Below, piece by piece: positions 34,593-43,829 of a DNA stretch of 64,000 nucleotides. Location: the NCBI RefSeq assembly GCF_900101395.1, contig NZ_FMZO01000015.1, forward strand, positions 1-64,000, read 5' to 3'. The DNA is from Niabella drilacis (GTDB lineage: Bacteria; Bacteroidota; Bacteroidia; Chitinophagales; Chitinophagaceae). The notes below the pieces were generated by a model. The model was given only the letters and a program-made list of their open reading frames with translations. It had not been told where the DNA came from and searched no databases. The translations under genes and the position numbers were made by a program. The number at the start of each line of letters is the position of its first letter. Within the stretch, counting starts at the first letter, position 1.

Positions 34593-35268
34593 GCACTTTC
34601 TTTTTTGTGATATAACCGAGATGAGACCATTGCAGCTTTCCGTTCTTATAAATGTGCAGTACCGGTAAGGCATCGATCTTCAGGGTATTGGCCAGCTCCG
34701 GATTTTTATCAATATCGATCCGCAGCACGGATACCGTAGCCGCCTTTTCATGCGCGATCTCCTTCAGGTAAGGCTCCATTTTTTTGCAGGGCCCGCACCA
34801 TGCGGCATAAAAATCAACCAGCACCAGTTTGTCGGTCTGTAAAGCCTTTTCAAAATCAGCTTTAGAGAAGAACAGCCCCTTTCCGCCGGCAGTCTTTTCT
34901 TCCGGCAATTGCGCAGCACGCCATTTGAGCATGCCTCCTTCCATTTCATACACCTGTTTAAATCCCTTGCTGCGTAAATAGGCTGCTGCTTTGGCGCTTC
35001 TGCCGCCACTGAGGCAATATACATACACCGGCAGCTCCTTTGGCAATAACAGTGCCTTCCGGCTAAACGAGCTGTCCAGCCAGTTAATGTTCACCGCACC
35101 GGCAATGTGCCCGGCTGTATATTCATCGGGGGTGCGTACGTCCAGTATGTTTTTCTCCGCAGGGGCTTCCGCCTCTTTTTGGAACTGCTGTGCCGGCAGC
35201 GATTGGCTCCAGCCCCGGGTGGTGATCAGCACCGTGAAGACGGTCAACAGGAGAAAAGGATATTTCAT
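34576..35268 (-). CDS. Exported rhodanese-thioredoxin fusion
   Basis: The 230-residue product has a signal peptide (MKYPFLLLTVFTVLITTRGWS). A rhodanese domain follows (about residues 38-115) with the active-site loop CLSGGRSAKA. A thioredoxin domain comes next (about 125-230) with WCGPCKK. Both reactive cysteines are present. The fusion suggests a periplasmic enzyme that moves persulfide sulfur and then reduces it, or a redox partner of the rhodanese. The neighbouring genes give no further clue. Confidence 0.85.
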   Translation of the reverse strand: MKYPFLLLTVFTVLITTRGWSQSLPAQQFQKEAEAPAEKNILDVRTPDEYTAGHIAGAVNINWLDSSFSRKALLLPKELPVYVYCLSGGRSAKAAAYLRSKGFKQVYEMEGGMLKWRAAQLPEEKTAGGKGLFFSKADFEKALQTDKLVLVDFYAAWCGPCKKMEPYLKEIAHEKAATVSVLRIDIDKNPELANTLKIDALPVLHIYKNGKLQWSHLGYITKKKVLTKLQ

Positions 35269-35320
35269 CGCGTATTTTTTATGGGCCGGTACAGGAACTT
35301 TTTATAGCGGGTTTATATCA

Positions 35321-36430
35321 TTATTTCGAGATCCATTTGAGTGATACCGGTATGCCCGTTTTTACCTCGCGGCCGGTTGGCTCGGGCATGCCGGTATCGG
35401 GATTGATTTTGAAAAGGGTGATATTATCGCTTTTCTGGTTGGCTGCAAGCAGCCAGCGACCGGAAGGGTCGATGGTAAAATTCCGCGGAAAATTTCCATT
35501 GGTTGAAACGCTGCCCGCATAATGGATCATCCCGGTTTTGAGGTCGGTTTTATAAACCTCGATCGTGCTGCTGCTGCGCTGCGAAGTATAGAGGAATTTA
35601 TTGTCGGGAGAGAGATGGATATCCGCCCCGGCAGCCTTTCCCTTTTCGGCCTTCAGCCCGTCGGCCGTTTGCAGGTGCCGCAGTTTTCCTTTATGCAAAG
35701 CATAAACGTTGACCGTACCAAACATTTCGTCGATGTTATAGACCCATTTTTTATTTTTTGAAATGACCATATGACGCGGCCCCGCCCCGGGCGCTGTTTG
35801 AATACTGGCTGTATTGGCCGTATCCACTTTTCCTGTTCTGGCATTAAAGGGATAGGAAACGATCTGATCCGTTCCGAGGTCGCATACGAACAGGAATTTA
35901 TTGTCTGGGGATATGGTGGTGCTGTGCACATGTGGCCCGCGCTGGCGGGTGGTATCCGGCCCGCTGCCTTTATGCGTTACCAGTTGCGACAGGGCGCCCA
36001 GTGATCCGTCTTTAAGAATAGGGTAAATGGAAAAACTGCCACTGGAGTAATTGGAGGCAAACAGCCATTGACCACTCCGGTCTGTTTCCAGGTAACAGGG
36101 ATCGTCGCCCATACTTTTTACTGTATTTAAGAGGGTGAGCTTCCCCCTTGCAGGTTCAACGGAAAAGGCGCTGATGCCCCCGTCGGCGGTTTCGTTTACA
36201 GAGTAAACAAAGCGCTGGTCTTTTGAAACAACCTGGAAGGAGGGGTTTGCGGTTTCCACACTGCTCACAGGCTGCAGGGTCCCGGTTTGCGGATCAAAAT
36301 CATAAACGTAGATACCTTTACTTGTACTGTTGTTATGGGTATAGGTACCTGCAACCAGGTACTGGCCAAATGTGTTGCTGGTGGTCATCGCAATACTTAA
36401 AACAAGCCATGAAATAAAAAATGTCCTCAT
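35321..36430 (-). CDS. Exported lactonase-family beta-propeller protein
   Basis: The 369-residue product has a signal peptide (MRTFFISWLVLSIAMTTSN) and a seven-bladed propeller of the 6-phosphogluconolactonase (Pgl) type, with repeated SPDNKFL(F/Y) and (N/D)..G motifs across its length. The cytoplasmic Pgl enzymes lack a signal peptide, so this exported form may act on other lactones. The longer frame opens with a TTG at 36457 that overlaps the TACTTTTG promoter box, so the ATG at 36430 is the better start. Confidence 0.85.
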   Translation of the reverse strand: MRTFFISWLVLSIAMTTSNTFGQYLVAGTYTHNNSTSKGIYVYDFDPQTGTLQPVSSVETANPSFQVVSKDQRFVYSVNETADGGISAFSVEPARGKLTLLNTVKSMGDDPCYLETDRSGQWLFASNYSSGSFSIYPILKDGSLGALSQLVTHKGSGPDTTRQRGPHVHSTTISPDNKFLFVCDLGTDQIVSYPFNARTGKVDTANTASIQTAPGAGPRHMVISKNKKWVYNIDEMFGTVNVYALHKGKLRHLQTADGLKAEKGKAAGADIHLSPDNKFLYTSQRSSSTIEVYKTDLKTGMIHYAGSVSTNGNFPRNFTIDPSGRWLLAANQKSDNITLFKINPDTGMPEPTGREVKTGIPVSLKWISK

Positions 36431-36594
36431 GCTGAAAATTAAAGCGCAAAAGTACAATAAGTTAAGGTTCCCGGAACGGGTTTTGCTTTTATCTGTTTTT
36501 TAACAAATGTCATGCAATCTTCATAACTGCCGGATCTTCTATATATCAAAGACGAACGATCTCAAGAAATTTATAACAATTAAATTGAACTACC

Positions 36595-37044
36595 ATGAAA
36601 CGGATTCTTACTTTTTCAATTGTATCGGTTTTGGCTGTTGCTGTTTTGGGAAGCTGCACCAAGCGGGATCACTGGCGCGATGATAATCGCAATAACAAAG
36701 AGACGGGCATTACGGTTTATGTTTCCGAAGTAGGGTCGGCCTATTCGGTAGTGCGGATGGATTACGACGGTTCTTACGCCGTGGTCTACAGCCTGGAAAA
36801 TGATAAATATTACTGGCCCGAAAAGAACGATGTTATCTATGGCGATTTTTCCATCGGTGGGGGGCGGACCTTATACAATAAGACTGCAGGGTTCAATATC
36901 CGTCTTGAAGTAGATGACTTCTTTGATTACCTGGATGATGCCAAAAGATCTGTGATCCGGAAAGAAGACCAGGGTACAATGACCAGGACGCCCGGTACTA
37001 CGGTTAATCTCCAAAGAAGAACCGGAACACCTGTAAACAAATAG
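36595..37044 (+). CDS. Small lipoprotein of unknown function
   Basis: The 149-residue product has a lipoprotein signal with lipobox LGSC (about residue 21). The mature part is rich in aromatic and charged residues (SYAVVYSLENDKYYWPEKND) and looks beta-rich, ending with a Thr/Arg-rich segment. No domain was recognised. It is monocistronic, with a strong terminator 27 bases after the stop. Confidence 0.72.
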   Translation: MKRILTFSIVSVLAVAVLGSCTKRDHWRDDNRNNKETGITVYVSEVGSAYSVVRMDYDGSYAVVYSLENDKYYWPEKNDVIYGDFSIGGGRTLYNKTAGFNIRLEVDDFFDYLDDAKRSVIRKEDQGTMTRTPGTTVNLQRRTGTPVNK

Positions 37045-37070
37045 TTTTTTTTAGTCCGTTTTCTATACAG

Positions 37071-37099
37071 AGGGCTGCTCAAACGAGCAGCCCTTTTTT
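37071..37099 (+). terminator. Rho-independent terminator after the small lipoprotein gene
   Basis: A perfect 10-bp stem AGGGCTGCTC/GAGCAGCCCT with a 4-base loop is followed by six T. Confidence 0.88.
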
Positions 37100-37634
37100 C
37101 ATGCGGTGTACCAACCGCCCTGGCCTGAAGCTCCGGGCACTTTTATTTTCTTTCCCATCAAACCTCTGAGCGGCCGGTTTTAAATTGGATTTTTCCTGCT
37201 CCAAAGGATCTTCCGGGTTGTTGCGCATACCCCGGATGGCTGAACGAACAGGGAAGCCGTTGTTAATGCGTTCACTTCTGCGATTGATCTGCACCACCTG
37301 CAGGCAATAACCATCATCTCCATTTTACAGGGAATCATTTTTAAACACTGTGTAAGAGGTTATTTGAAAACAGGCGTATTACAAAACCCCCGGCCCTTAA
37401 GAGCAATGAAGGAGTCCTGGTCCTTAATGGATCATCCCTTTCTTAATGTTTTTTAGACGTTCAGATTTACTGCAGGGCTTTGTGAAACTGAAGTTTAAAC
37501 GGCTGCTGAGAATTGCTGGTTGTATTTTACATAGCATCATGGCGCGGGGTAAAGCAAAACGTTTGGCAGAAGGTTTTTGAAGGTGCCGGAAACAGCATTG
37601 CTGATTTCCTTCTTCATAACCCCGGATAAAAAAA
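37100..37634. other. Gap with no recognised gene
   Basis: About 535 bases without a credible frame on either strand. The longest minus-strand frame here starts inside this gap and ends in the upstream terminator, with no family resemblance. It may be decayed DNA next to the foldback element. Confidence 0.4.
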
Positions 37635-37665
37635 GCTGTCCCGGAAATTTCGGGACAGCCTTTCT
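37635..37665 (+). terminator. Isolated terminator-like hairpin
   Basis: A 9-bp stem GCTGTCCCG/CGGGACAGC with a 7-base loop is followed by TTTCTTTTTT. It fits a terminator, but the nearest + strand gene ends almost 600 bases upstream and already has one. It may be a leftover of a deleted gene. Confidence 0.6.
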
Positions 37666-37674
37666 TTTTTAAAG

Positions 37675-37841
37675 TTAGAGCCTGTTTAAATTTTATTGAT
37701 GGAATTTATTATGAAGCTATTTTGGAGCGAAACAAGGAAAATTTTGCAGGCATAGTAGGCCACTATGGCGAAAAATTTAACGCAGTTGCAGCCCAAAACG
37801 GCCATAATAAAGCCATTGAATGAATTTTAAACAGGCTCTAA
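37675..37841. repeat. 167-bp foldback element, MITE-like
   Basis: The outer 16 bases TTAGAGCCTGTTTAAA are perfectly inverted at the two ends, and the whole element is an imperfect palindrome centred at 37758 (CATAGTAGGCCACTATG). Transcribed, it would fold into one long hairpin. It encodes nothing. TA dinucleotides border the GAGCCTG ends on both sides, which would fit a TA target duplication. It is probably a miniature non-autonomous transposon, but its parent element is not in the window. Confidence 0.65.
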
Positions 37842-37859
37842 TTGTTGAATGGACGGGCT

Positions 37860-38369
37860 TTATTTAACAGCAGCATCAGAAGTGCCCCCGGCATTCCAGA
37901 TGCGGTATTTTAATTCGTAGCCATCGGGTACAAATACCACAACCGGCAATTTGCTGTTATAGCGGATCTGCTCGGTCCGGGCGCCAACAAATCTTTCTGT
38001 TTTCTTACTATCGGGGCAGGCCATCATGGTGGAAACCACTGTTCCGTTGGAGGAGAACTCATAGTAAGTATAACCCCATCCCTGCAGGTCTTTTTCTGCA
38101 ATTTTACCATTCAGAGAGCGGGTATTACAGTCGGTAGGCATTACCTTGCCGGGCATCAGTTCTACTTTAAGATCTGCTTCTTCAGCACCTTTGGCCGGTA
38201 AAAGGATCACGTAGCGTTTGTATCCCTTTTTCTCTTTTGGAAAGTGCTCAAGCTGTTTTTGCGCTTCTTCATTTTTTGTCATGGTAGTTCCTGTTTTTTT
38301 GGTCGTACCGCAGGATATCAGTGCTATTGCCAAGAATAAAAAACCTGCTAATTGAATTTGTTTCATCAT
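37860..38369 (-). CDS. eco: Ecotin-like serine protease inhibitor, lipoprotein form
   Basis: The 169-residue product shows clear ecotin sequence: an LKVELMPGK strand, DLQGWGYTYYEF, the reactive loop VSTMMACPDSKK and RYNSKLPVVVF. The loop has methionine at the P1 site, the same as E. coli ecotin, which inhibits trypsin-, chymotrypsin- and elastase-type enzymes. E. coli ecotin is soluble in the periplasm; this one has a lipobox (ALISC), so it should be membrane-anchored. It may protect against host, predator or neighbour proteases. Two ATG codons, at 38369 and 38366, could start it. It lies right beside the foldback element. Confidence 0.93.
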   Translation of the reverse strand: MMKQIQLAGFLFLAIALISCGTTKKTGTTMTKNEEAQKQLEHFPKEKKGYKRYVILLPAKGAEEADLKVELMPGKVMPTDCNTRSLNGKIAEKDLQGWGYTYYEFSSNGTVVSTMMACPDSKKTERFVGARTEQIRYNSKLPVVVFVPDGYELKYRIWNAGGTSDAAVK

Positions 38370-38745
38370 CACTATTGTTTAATGGTTAAACGATCTGTTT
38401 TAAATTTCGCAACACCAGGTTGCAAAAAAAGATGTAGTTGCATAAATGCAGTGTCTGGAAAACAGACCGGCAACAGTTGCAGAAGGTTGTATGGGGGGCG
38501 GAATGATGATCCGGATCAAAAAAAATGGCGTATGCCTCTGAATTACGGGTTGTTTCAGGTCAATGATCAGAAGATATTGTGCAATATTAAGGATCTGACG
38601 CGGAGCTCCGGGCCCGGCATTGTCTTTCATTCCCATATTTCCACATTTGTTACATTTATGCATTCCGGAAAAGAAGAGATTGTTATGCACAGCCCTTTGT
38701 TTGTTTGGTGGCACCGCTTACATTTGCACCCCAACGAATTTTAAA
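38370..38745. other. Gap between ecotin and tex, with the tex promoter
   Basis: Mostly featureless. A perfect TACATTTG -7 box (about 38719-38726) lies 19 bases before the tex ATG. The longer tex frame starts upstream of this box, so its first 42 codons are not translated from this promoter. Confidence 0.5.
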
Positions 38746-41001
38746 ATGGACGTAAAATATATACACCAGATTTCCACAGAGCTGAACCTGCCGGTGAAGC
38801 AGGTGGGAAATGTAGAGCAGTTGCATGCGGAAGGCGCAACAATCCCTTTTATCAGCCGTTACCGCAAGGAGGCAACCGGCAATATGGATGAAGTGCAGGT
38901 GGCCAATGTGATCGATAAGATCCGTTACTATGATGAGCTGGAGAAGCGTAAGGAAACCGTTTTGAAAACCATTGAAGCGGCGGGCAAATTAACCCCTGAG
39001 CTCCGGAAAAGGGTTGAAGAGTGTCTGAATGCTACGGAACTGGAGGATATTTATCTGCCCTATAAGCCCAAGCGTAAAACAAAGGCCTCGGTAGCTATTG
39101 AAAAAGGACTGGAGCCCCTGGCAACGCTGTTGTTTGCACAGGGCAATACCCGGGTGGAAGAAGAGGCCGCTCAATATATTAATGAGCAGGTTAAAGATAC
39201 CGCAGAAGCCTTGCAGGGCGCGCGGGATATTATTGCAGAACGTATTGCGGAAAGCGAGCAGGCAAGAACCCTGGTGCGCGCCATGTTTGCGGAAACTTCC
39301 GTGGTGGCTTCGCGCGTGCTGACAACAAAAAAAGAGGAGGCCGATGCGCAGAAGTACCGGGATTATTTTGATTTTAAAGAGCCTCTTTCAAAATGTCCGT
39401 CGCACCGGATCCTGGCCATCCGCCGGGGCGAAAAAGAAGGGTTCCTGATCATGGATATTTCCATTGAAAAGGATACTGCTGTCGGTTCGCTGAAGACTGA
39501 ATTTGTACGGTCATCCGGTGAAGCGGGCACCCAGGTTGGGCTTGCTGTCGAAGACTCCTATGCCCGGCTGTTGAAACCCGCTATTGAAACCGAGTTCCGG
39601 ATGAACAGCAAGACCTCGGCCGACGAAGAGGCGATCAAGGTATTTGCCGAAAACCTGCGGCAGCTGTTACTGGCTTCACCGTTGGGGCATAAACGGGTGC
39701 TGGCGATCGACCCCGGTTTCAGAACGGGTTGCAAGGTGGTTTGCCTGGATGAGAGCGGCACCTTTCTTAAATATGAAACGATCTTTCCACATGCACCGCA
39801 GAACGATTGGCATGGAGCAGCGGAAGCGCTGAAGCGGCTGGTAAGCAAATATGATATCGAAGCAGTGGGCTATGGGAACGGAACGGCCAGTAAGGAAACC
39901 GAAAAGCTGGTGCGGGGTATCGATTTTGGCAAACCGGTTTCGGTCTTTATGGTCAATGAAAGCGGTGCTTCCATTTATTCTGCCTCCGAAGTAGCCCGGG
40001 AGGAGTTCCCGGATGAGGATGTAACCGTGCGGGGTGCCATCAGCATCGGGCGCCGGTTGCTGGATCCGCTGAGTGAACTGGTAAAGATCGATGCCAAGAG
40101 CATTGGGGTAGGCCAGTATCAGCATGATGTAAACCAGAACCGTTTAAAGGACAGCCTGGACCAGGTGGTGCAAAGTTGTGTAAACTATGTGGGTGTGGAT
40201 GTAAATACCGCCAGCAAGCATTTGCTTATGTATGTATCCGGTTTAACGGCAACCACGGCAAAGAATATTGTAGAATACCGGGTAAAGAACGGGGCGTTCA
40301 AAAGCCGGGGCGAGCTGCTGAAGGTAGCCATGCTGGGGCCCAAAGCATACGAACAATGCGCCGGGTTCTTACGGATTCCGAACGCGGTTAACCCGCTTGA
40401 TAATTCGGCGGTACACCCGGAAAGCTACCCGGTTGTGGAAGCTATGGCCGGCGGCCTGAACTGTACGGTAGCAGAACTGATCACCAGGCTGGAGCTGCGA
40501 AAAGGGATCAAAGCACGGGATTTTGTAACGGAAACGGTAGGACAATATACGATCGAGGATATTTTAAAGGAACTGGAGAAGCCGGGTCGTGATCCCCGGG
40601 AAGCCATCGAAGAATTCCGCTTTGCGGAGGGATTGGCAGCGATCGGAGATCTGAAGGCGGGGATGAAAGTACCTGGCATCGTGACCAATATTACCAATTT
40701 TGGCGCTTTTGTGGATGTAGGGGTAAAGCAGGACGGGCTGGTGCATGTATCGCACCTGGCCAATAAATTTGTAAGCGATCCGAATGAAGTGGTGAAACTG
40801 AACCAGAAAGTAATGGTTACGGTGCTGGAAGTAGATGCCGCCCGGAAACGGATCTCGCTGAGCATGAAAGACGCCGGTTCCGGCGAAAACAGGACCCGCC
40901 CGGCGGGGAACCCGCAAAAGCAGGCTGCAAAGCCGGCACCGGCCGGGAAGAACAGCTTTCAGTCGAGCCTGGATGCTTTGCGGAAGAAGTTTGGGGAGTA
41001 G
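38746..41001 (+). CDS. tex: Tex-family RNA-binding transcription accessory protein
   Basis: The 751-residue product begins with the Tex N-terminal helical region, with IPFISRYRKEATGNMDEVQV. The YqgF-like domain (VLAIDPGFRTGCKVVCLDES), helix-hairpin-helix motifs (GLTATTAKNIVEYR) and a C-terminal S1 domain (GIVTNITNFGAFVDVGVKQD) follow. The order and length match Tex. It binds nucleic acid and influences transcription and RNA handling. I start it at 38746, after the TACATTTG promoter box. The C-terminal ~40 residues are low-complexity Ala/Pro/Lys. Confidence 0.95.
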   Translation: MDVKYIHQISTELNLPVKQVGNVEQLHAEGATIPFISRYRKEATGNMDEVQVANVIDKIRYYDELEKRKETVLKTIEAAGKLTPELRKRVEECLNATELEDIYLPYKPKRKTKASVAIEKGLEPLATLLFAQGNTRVEEEAAQYINEQVKDTAEALQGARDIIAERIAESEQARTLVRAMFAETSVVASRVLTTKKEEADAQKYRDYFDFKEPLSKCPSHRILAIRRGEKEGFLIMDISIEKDTAVGSLKTEFVRSSGEAGTQVGLAVEDSYARLLKPAIETEFRMNSKTSADEEAIKVFAENLRQLLLASPLGHKRVLAIDPGFRTGCKVVCLDESGTFLKYETIFPHAPQNDWHGAAEALKRLVSKYDIEAVGYGNGTASKETEKLVRGIDFGKPVSVFMVNESGASIYSASEVAREEFPDEDVTVRGAISIGRRLLDPLSELVKIDAKSIGVGQYQHDVNQNRLKDSLDQVVQSCVNYVGVDVNTASKHLLMYVSGLTATTAKNIVEYRVKNGAFKSRGELLKVAMLGPKAYEQCAGFLRIPNAVNPLDNSAVHPESYPVVEAMAGGLNCTVAELITRLELRKGIKARDFVTETVGQYTIEDILKELEKPGRDPREAIEEFRFAEGLAAIGDLKAGMKVPGIVTNITNFGAFVDVGVKQDGLVHVSHLANKFVSDPNEVVKLNQKVMVTVLEVDAARKRISLSMKDAGSGENRTRPAGNPQKQAAKPAPAGKNSFQSSLDALRKKFGE

Positions 41002-41123
41002 TATCGTAATCCACATCCCGGCCGTTCCATTGTGGGGAAGCCGTTGCGTGGGGGTAAACCTTTTCCCTGTATTTTTGTAATACATACAGCTTTAGATAAC
41101 ATAAAAAACATTGTAATATGCCG

Positions 41124-41141
41124 CCCCGATAGTTATCGGGG
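41124..41141. repeat. Small inverted repeat between tex and trxB
   Basis: CCCCGATA and TATCGGGG, two bases apart, form a perfect 8-bp inverted repeat. There is no T run, so it is not a typical terminator; a regulatory or repeat role is possible. Confidence 0.4.
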
Positions 41142-41171
41142 TGTTTCGGCAGTATCGATCAAACCATCTAT

Positions 41172-42122
41172 ATGACACAGGAAACAGGAGCAGAAAGAGT
41201 AAAATGTTTAATTATCGGTTCGGGACCTGCGGGTTATACAGCGGCAATCTATGCTTCCCGCGCTAACCTGAACCCTGTTCTATACCAGGGTATTCAGCCC
41301 GGCGGACAGCTGACCATTACCACAGAAGTAGAAAACTACCCGGGATACCCGGATGGTGTACAGGGGCCGGAAATGATGATCGATTTTGAAAAGCAGGCCA
41401 AGCGCATGGGCGCAGATATCCGCTTCGGGATTGCTACCAGGGTCGATTTTTCGGGTCTGCCCCACAAGGTTTGGATCGATGATGAAAAGCTGATTGAAGC
41501 CGATGCGGTGATCATTTCCACCGGGGCATCTGCCAAATGGCTGGGCCTGTCGAGCGAAGAACGTTTGAATGGGTTTGGTGTAAGTGCCTGCGCGGTTTGT
41601 GACGGGTTCTTTTTCAGAGGGAAGGAAGTGGCCATTGTAGGAGCGGGTGATACTGCGGCGGAGGAAGCGCTTTACCTGTCCAAACTTTGTTCTACGGTGC
41701 ATATGCTGGTACGGAAGGATGCTATGCGGGCATCTAAAGTGATGCAGGACCGCGTGTTTAAAACACCCAATATCAAAGTGTATTTCAATACAGAAACCGA
41801 AGAAGTGCTGGGCGAAAAAACGGTTACCGGTGTACGTATCAAAAATAATCAGACAGGGACCGTGGAAGAAATTCCCGTGAATGGCTTTTTTGTGGCAATC
41901 GGGCACCAGCCCAATTCCGATATTTTTAAAGGATTCCTGGATATGGATGAGGCCGGGTATATTAAAACAATACCGGGAACCTCAAAAACCAATATCGAAG
42001 GCGTTTTTGCTTCGGGAGATGTACAGGATAAAATATACCGCCAGGCGGTAACAGCAGCCGGAAGCGGTTGTATGGCGGCATTGGATGCAGAGCGTTACCT
42101 GGGTGAAAAGGGGATTCACTAA
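41172..42122 (+). CDS. trxB: Thioredoxin reductase
   Basis: The 316-residue product has FAD-binding IIGSGPAGYTAAIYASRA, the redox motif CAVCDG and NADPH-binding VGAGDTAAEEALYLS. A second flavin motif, ASGDVQDK, precedes a RQAVTAAGSG segment. It uses NADPH to reduce thioredoxin. Length and motif order are normal for the low-molecular-weight bacterial enzyme. Confidence 0.96.
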   Translation: MTQETGAERVKCLIIGSGPAGYTAAIYASRANLNPVLYQGIQPGGQLTITTEVENYPGYPDGVQGPEMMIDFEKQAKRMGADIRFGIATRVDFSGLPHKVWIDDEKLIEADAVIISTGASAKWLGLSSEERLNGFGVSACAVCDGFFFRGKEVAIVGAGDTAAEEALYLSKLCSTVHMLVRKDAMRASKVMQDRVFKTPNIKVYFNTETEEVLGEKTVTGVRIKNNQTGTVEEIPVNGFFVAIGHQPNSDIFKGFLDMDEAGYIKTIPGTSKTNIEGVFASGDVQDKIYRQAVTAAGSGCMAALDAERYLGEKGIH

Positions 42123-42155
42123 ACAGGTAGGGGTTCCTGCGGAAAAAAACAATGA

Positions 42156-42518
42156 ATGGCACAAGTCATTACCATACACCTGGAGCAGCTCCGCTTCTTT
42201 GCCTTTCACGGACTGTATGCAGAGGAAAAGACAACAGGCAATGCATTTGAAATGAATCTTTCTGTTTCATTTTCCAGGGATGCTGTCGTTATTACAAGGC
42301 TTGAAGATACCCTGAATTATGCGGAGGTATATGGCATCGTAAAAGATGAAATGCAGCGCCCGCGGGAATTGCTGGAAACCTTTCTTACTGAACTGGCCGC
42401 AACTTTAAAGGAACGGTTCCCGGAGATCATCCTGCTAAATATGAGTTTATACAAACTTACTGTTCCGATAGAAGGTTTTGCCGGCAAAGTGGGGGTGGCG
42501 CTGGAACGCCGGTTTTAA
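42156..42518 (+). CDS. folB: Dihydroneopterin aldolase
   Basis: The 120-residue product starts ITIHLEQLRFFAFHGLYAEEK, contains the catalytic Tyr and His region, and ends with a conserved beta strand. It belongs to the T-fold enzymes of folate synthesis. It cleaves dihydroneopterin. It begins about 34 bases after trxB, likely in the same transcript. Confidence 0.9.
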   Translation: MAQVITIHLEQLRFFAFHGLYAEEKTTGNAFEMNLSVSFSRDAVVITRLEDTLNYAEVYGIVKDEMQRPRELLETFLTELAATLKERFPEIILLNMSLYKLTVPIEGFAGKVGVALERRF

Positions 42519-42591
42519 CAGTACTTTCTGATTAAAAGGGGCAGATTATGGTCTCTCTGCTTTACCTTGTAGTCCATAACTACTGTCGTTT

Positions 42592-43314
42592 ATGGAAAAA
42601 CAATTTATTGCTGCCTTTTCTTTCTTTATTTTATTGGTAACGGCCTGCGGCAAAAATGATGTGGCGCTTCCGGCCCGGGAACCGGAAAAGGACACGGTTT
42701 CTTTATGGGCCAACACGGAGAACCGGCTGGCTTTACCGGGTTATGCGGGTAAAGGGTATATGCTGGTTGCATCCGATTCATCCATTGCTGCGGCTGTTTG
42801 GGATGGAGATGGTGTACGGATCAGCGCGCACACACCGGGCAACACCGTTATAACGATCCTGGATAAGATGCTGGGAACTTCCCTGATGAAGATTACTGTT
42901 TTTTCACGGTCGGTAGCAACAGCCTATGGCTGGAGAGGTGTTGAGAACACACAATGGAAAACGGCGGTCATTGTAAAGGCCGGTAATGCTGCAGGTGCTT
43001 TGGAGTTGCAGCACCAACTGCTTGATTCAATAAAAAACGAAATACAGGGCAGCGGTTTTATTTTTCGCGGAAATGAAGCCGCTGAATATTCCAGGAACCG
43101 GCAGCTTTATAAAGTAGCGTATGTCTTTAAAGACTGGATACTTGTGTTAAACCATGAGGGCTGGCAGGAGCAGATCCCGCTGCGCCCGGCAACCTATAAT
43201 GTGATCGGGCTTACACAGGACCTTACAGATAGGTATAAGGCCCGTTATCCTGCCAGGAAAATATCCAAAGTGATCATTACCCGGTATTTTACAGAAGTGC
43301 TTCCTCCCGGCTAA
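42592..43314 (+). CDS. Lipoprotein of unknown function
   Basis: The 240-residue product has a lipoprotein signal with lipobox LVTAC. Residues about 45-105 resemble a bacterial Ig-like beta domain (SSIAAAVWDGDGVRISAHTP, then a NTVITILDK motif). The C-terminal half has a different character, with a helix and a WILVLNHEGWQE segment. No function is recognised. It follows folB at 73 bases. Confidence 0.7.
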   Translation: MEKQFIAAFSFFILLVTACGKNDVALPAREPEKDTVSLWANTENRLALPGYAGKGYMLVASDSSIAAAVWDGDGVRISAHTPGNTVITILDKMLGTSLMKITVFSRSVATAYGWRGVENTQWKTAVIVKAGNAAGALELQHQLLDSIKNEIQGSGFIFRGNEAAEYSRNRQLYKVAYVFKDWILVLNHEGWQEQIPLRPATYNVIGLTQDLTDRYKARYPARKISKVIITRYFTEVLPPG

Positions 43315-43334
43315 CCGGATACTTTTAACTGACT

Positions 43335-43829
43335 TCAATCCTTCCGGCCCAGGTCCTCTTCGCTAAAAGCCAGTGGTAACAGGTCCTTTACCGTATTGAT
43401 GATGTATACGGGGCCTTCCATACCCGATAATAACAGGCGAATAGGCGTTGCGGTGCGTTTTTCGTATTCCGATAAAGCCTGCCGGCACATACCGCAGGGG
43501 GAGATGGGGCGATTGCTGCTGCTATTGACCGGGTGATAAGTAACAGCCAGGGTATGGATCGGCTCATCACTGTATTGAGTTCCCACAGTTGCCAGTAATG
43601 CCCTTTCCGCACAAATGCCAACAGGGTAAGATGCATTCTCCTGGTTGGATCCCACAACGGTGCGGCCATTGGCAAGCTTTGCCGCGCAGGCTACATTGAA
43701 CTTTGAGTAGGGGGCATAAGCTTTCCGGGTGGTTTTCCGGGCCAGCTGCAGCAGAGCCGCGTCCTCATCACTAAGTGCATTGCTGTCTTCAACGATCTTA
43801 TAGGTGAACTGAAATTTTTTTTCCTTCAT
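43335..43829 (-). CDS. cdd: Cytidine deaminase
   Basis: The 164-residue product carries the zinc motifs CAERALLA and PCGMCRQALSEY and a NVACAAKLANGRTVVGSNQE substrate region. It deaminates cytidine and deoxycytidine to uridine forms, for pyrimidine salvage. Length fits the tetrameric class, with ~20 extra residues at the N-terminus. It converges on the upstream lipoprotein gene, 20 bases from its stop. Confidence 0.93.
   Translation of the reverse strand: MKEKKFQFTYKIVEDSNALSDEDAALLQLARKTTRKAYAPYSKFNVACAAKLANGRTVVGSNQENASYPVGICAERALLATVGTQYSDEPIHTLAVTYHPVNSSSNRPISPCGMCRQALSEYEKRTATPIRLLLSGMEGPVYIINTVKDLLPLAFSEEDLGRKD

Noticed and set aside
36431-36457. TTG start for the lactonase
   Set aside because: The TTG lies inside the TACTTTTG promoter box; the signal peptide begins at the ATG at 36430.
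38620-38745. 42-codon extension of tex
   Set aside because: A TACATTTG promoter box lies within it, so it is upstream of transcription.
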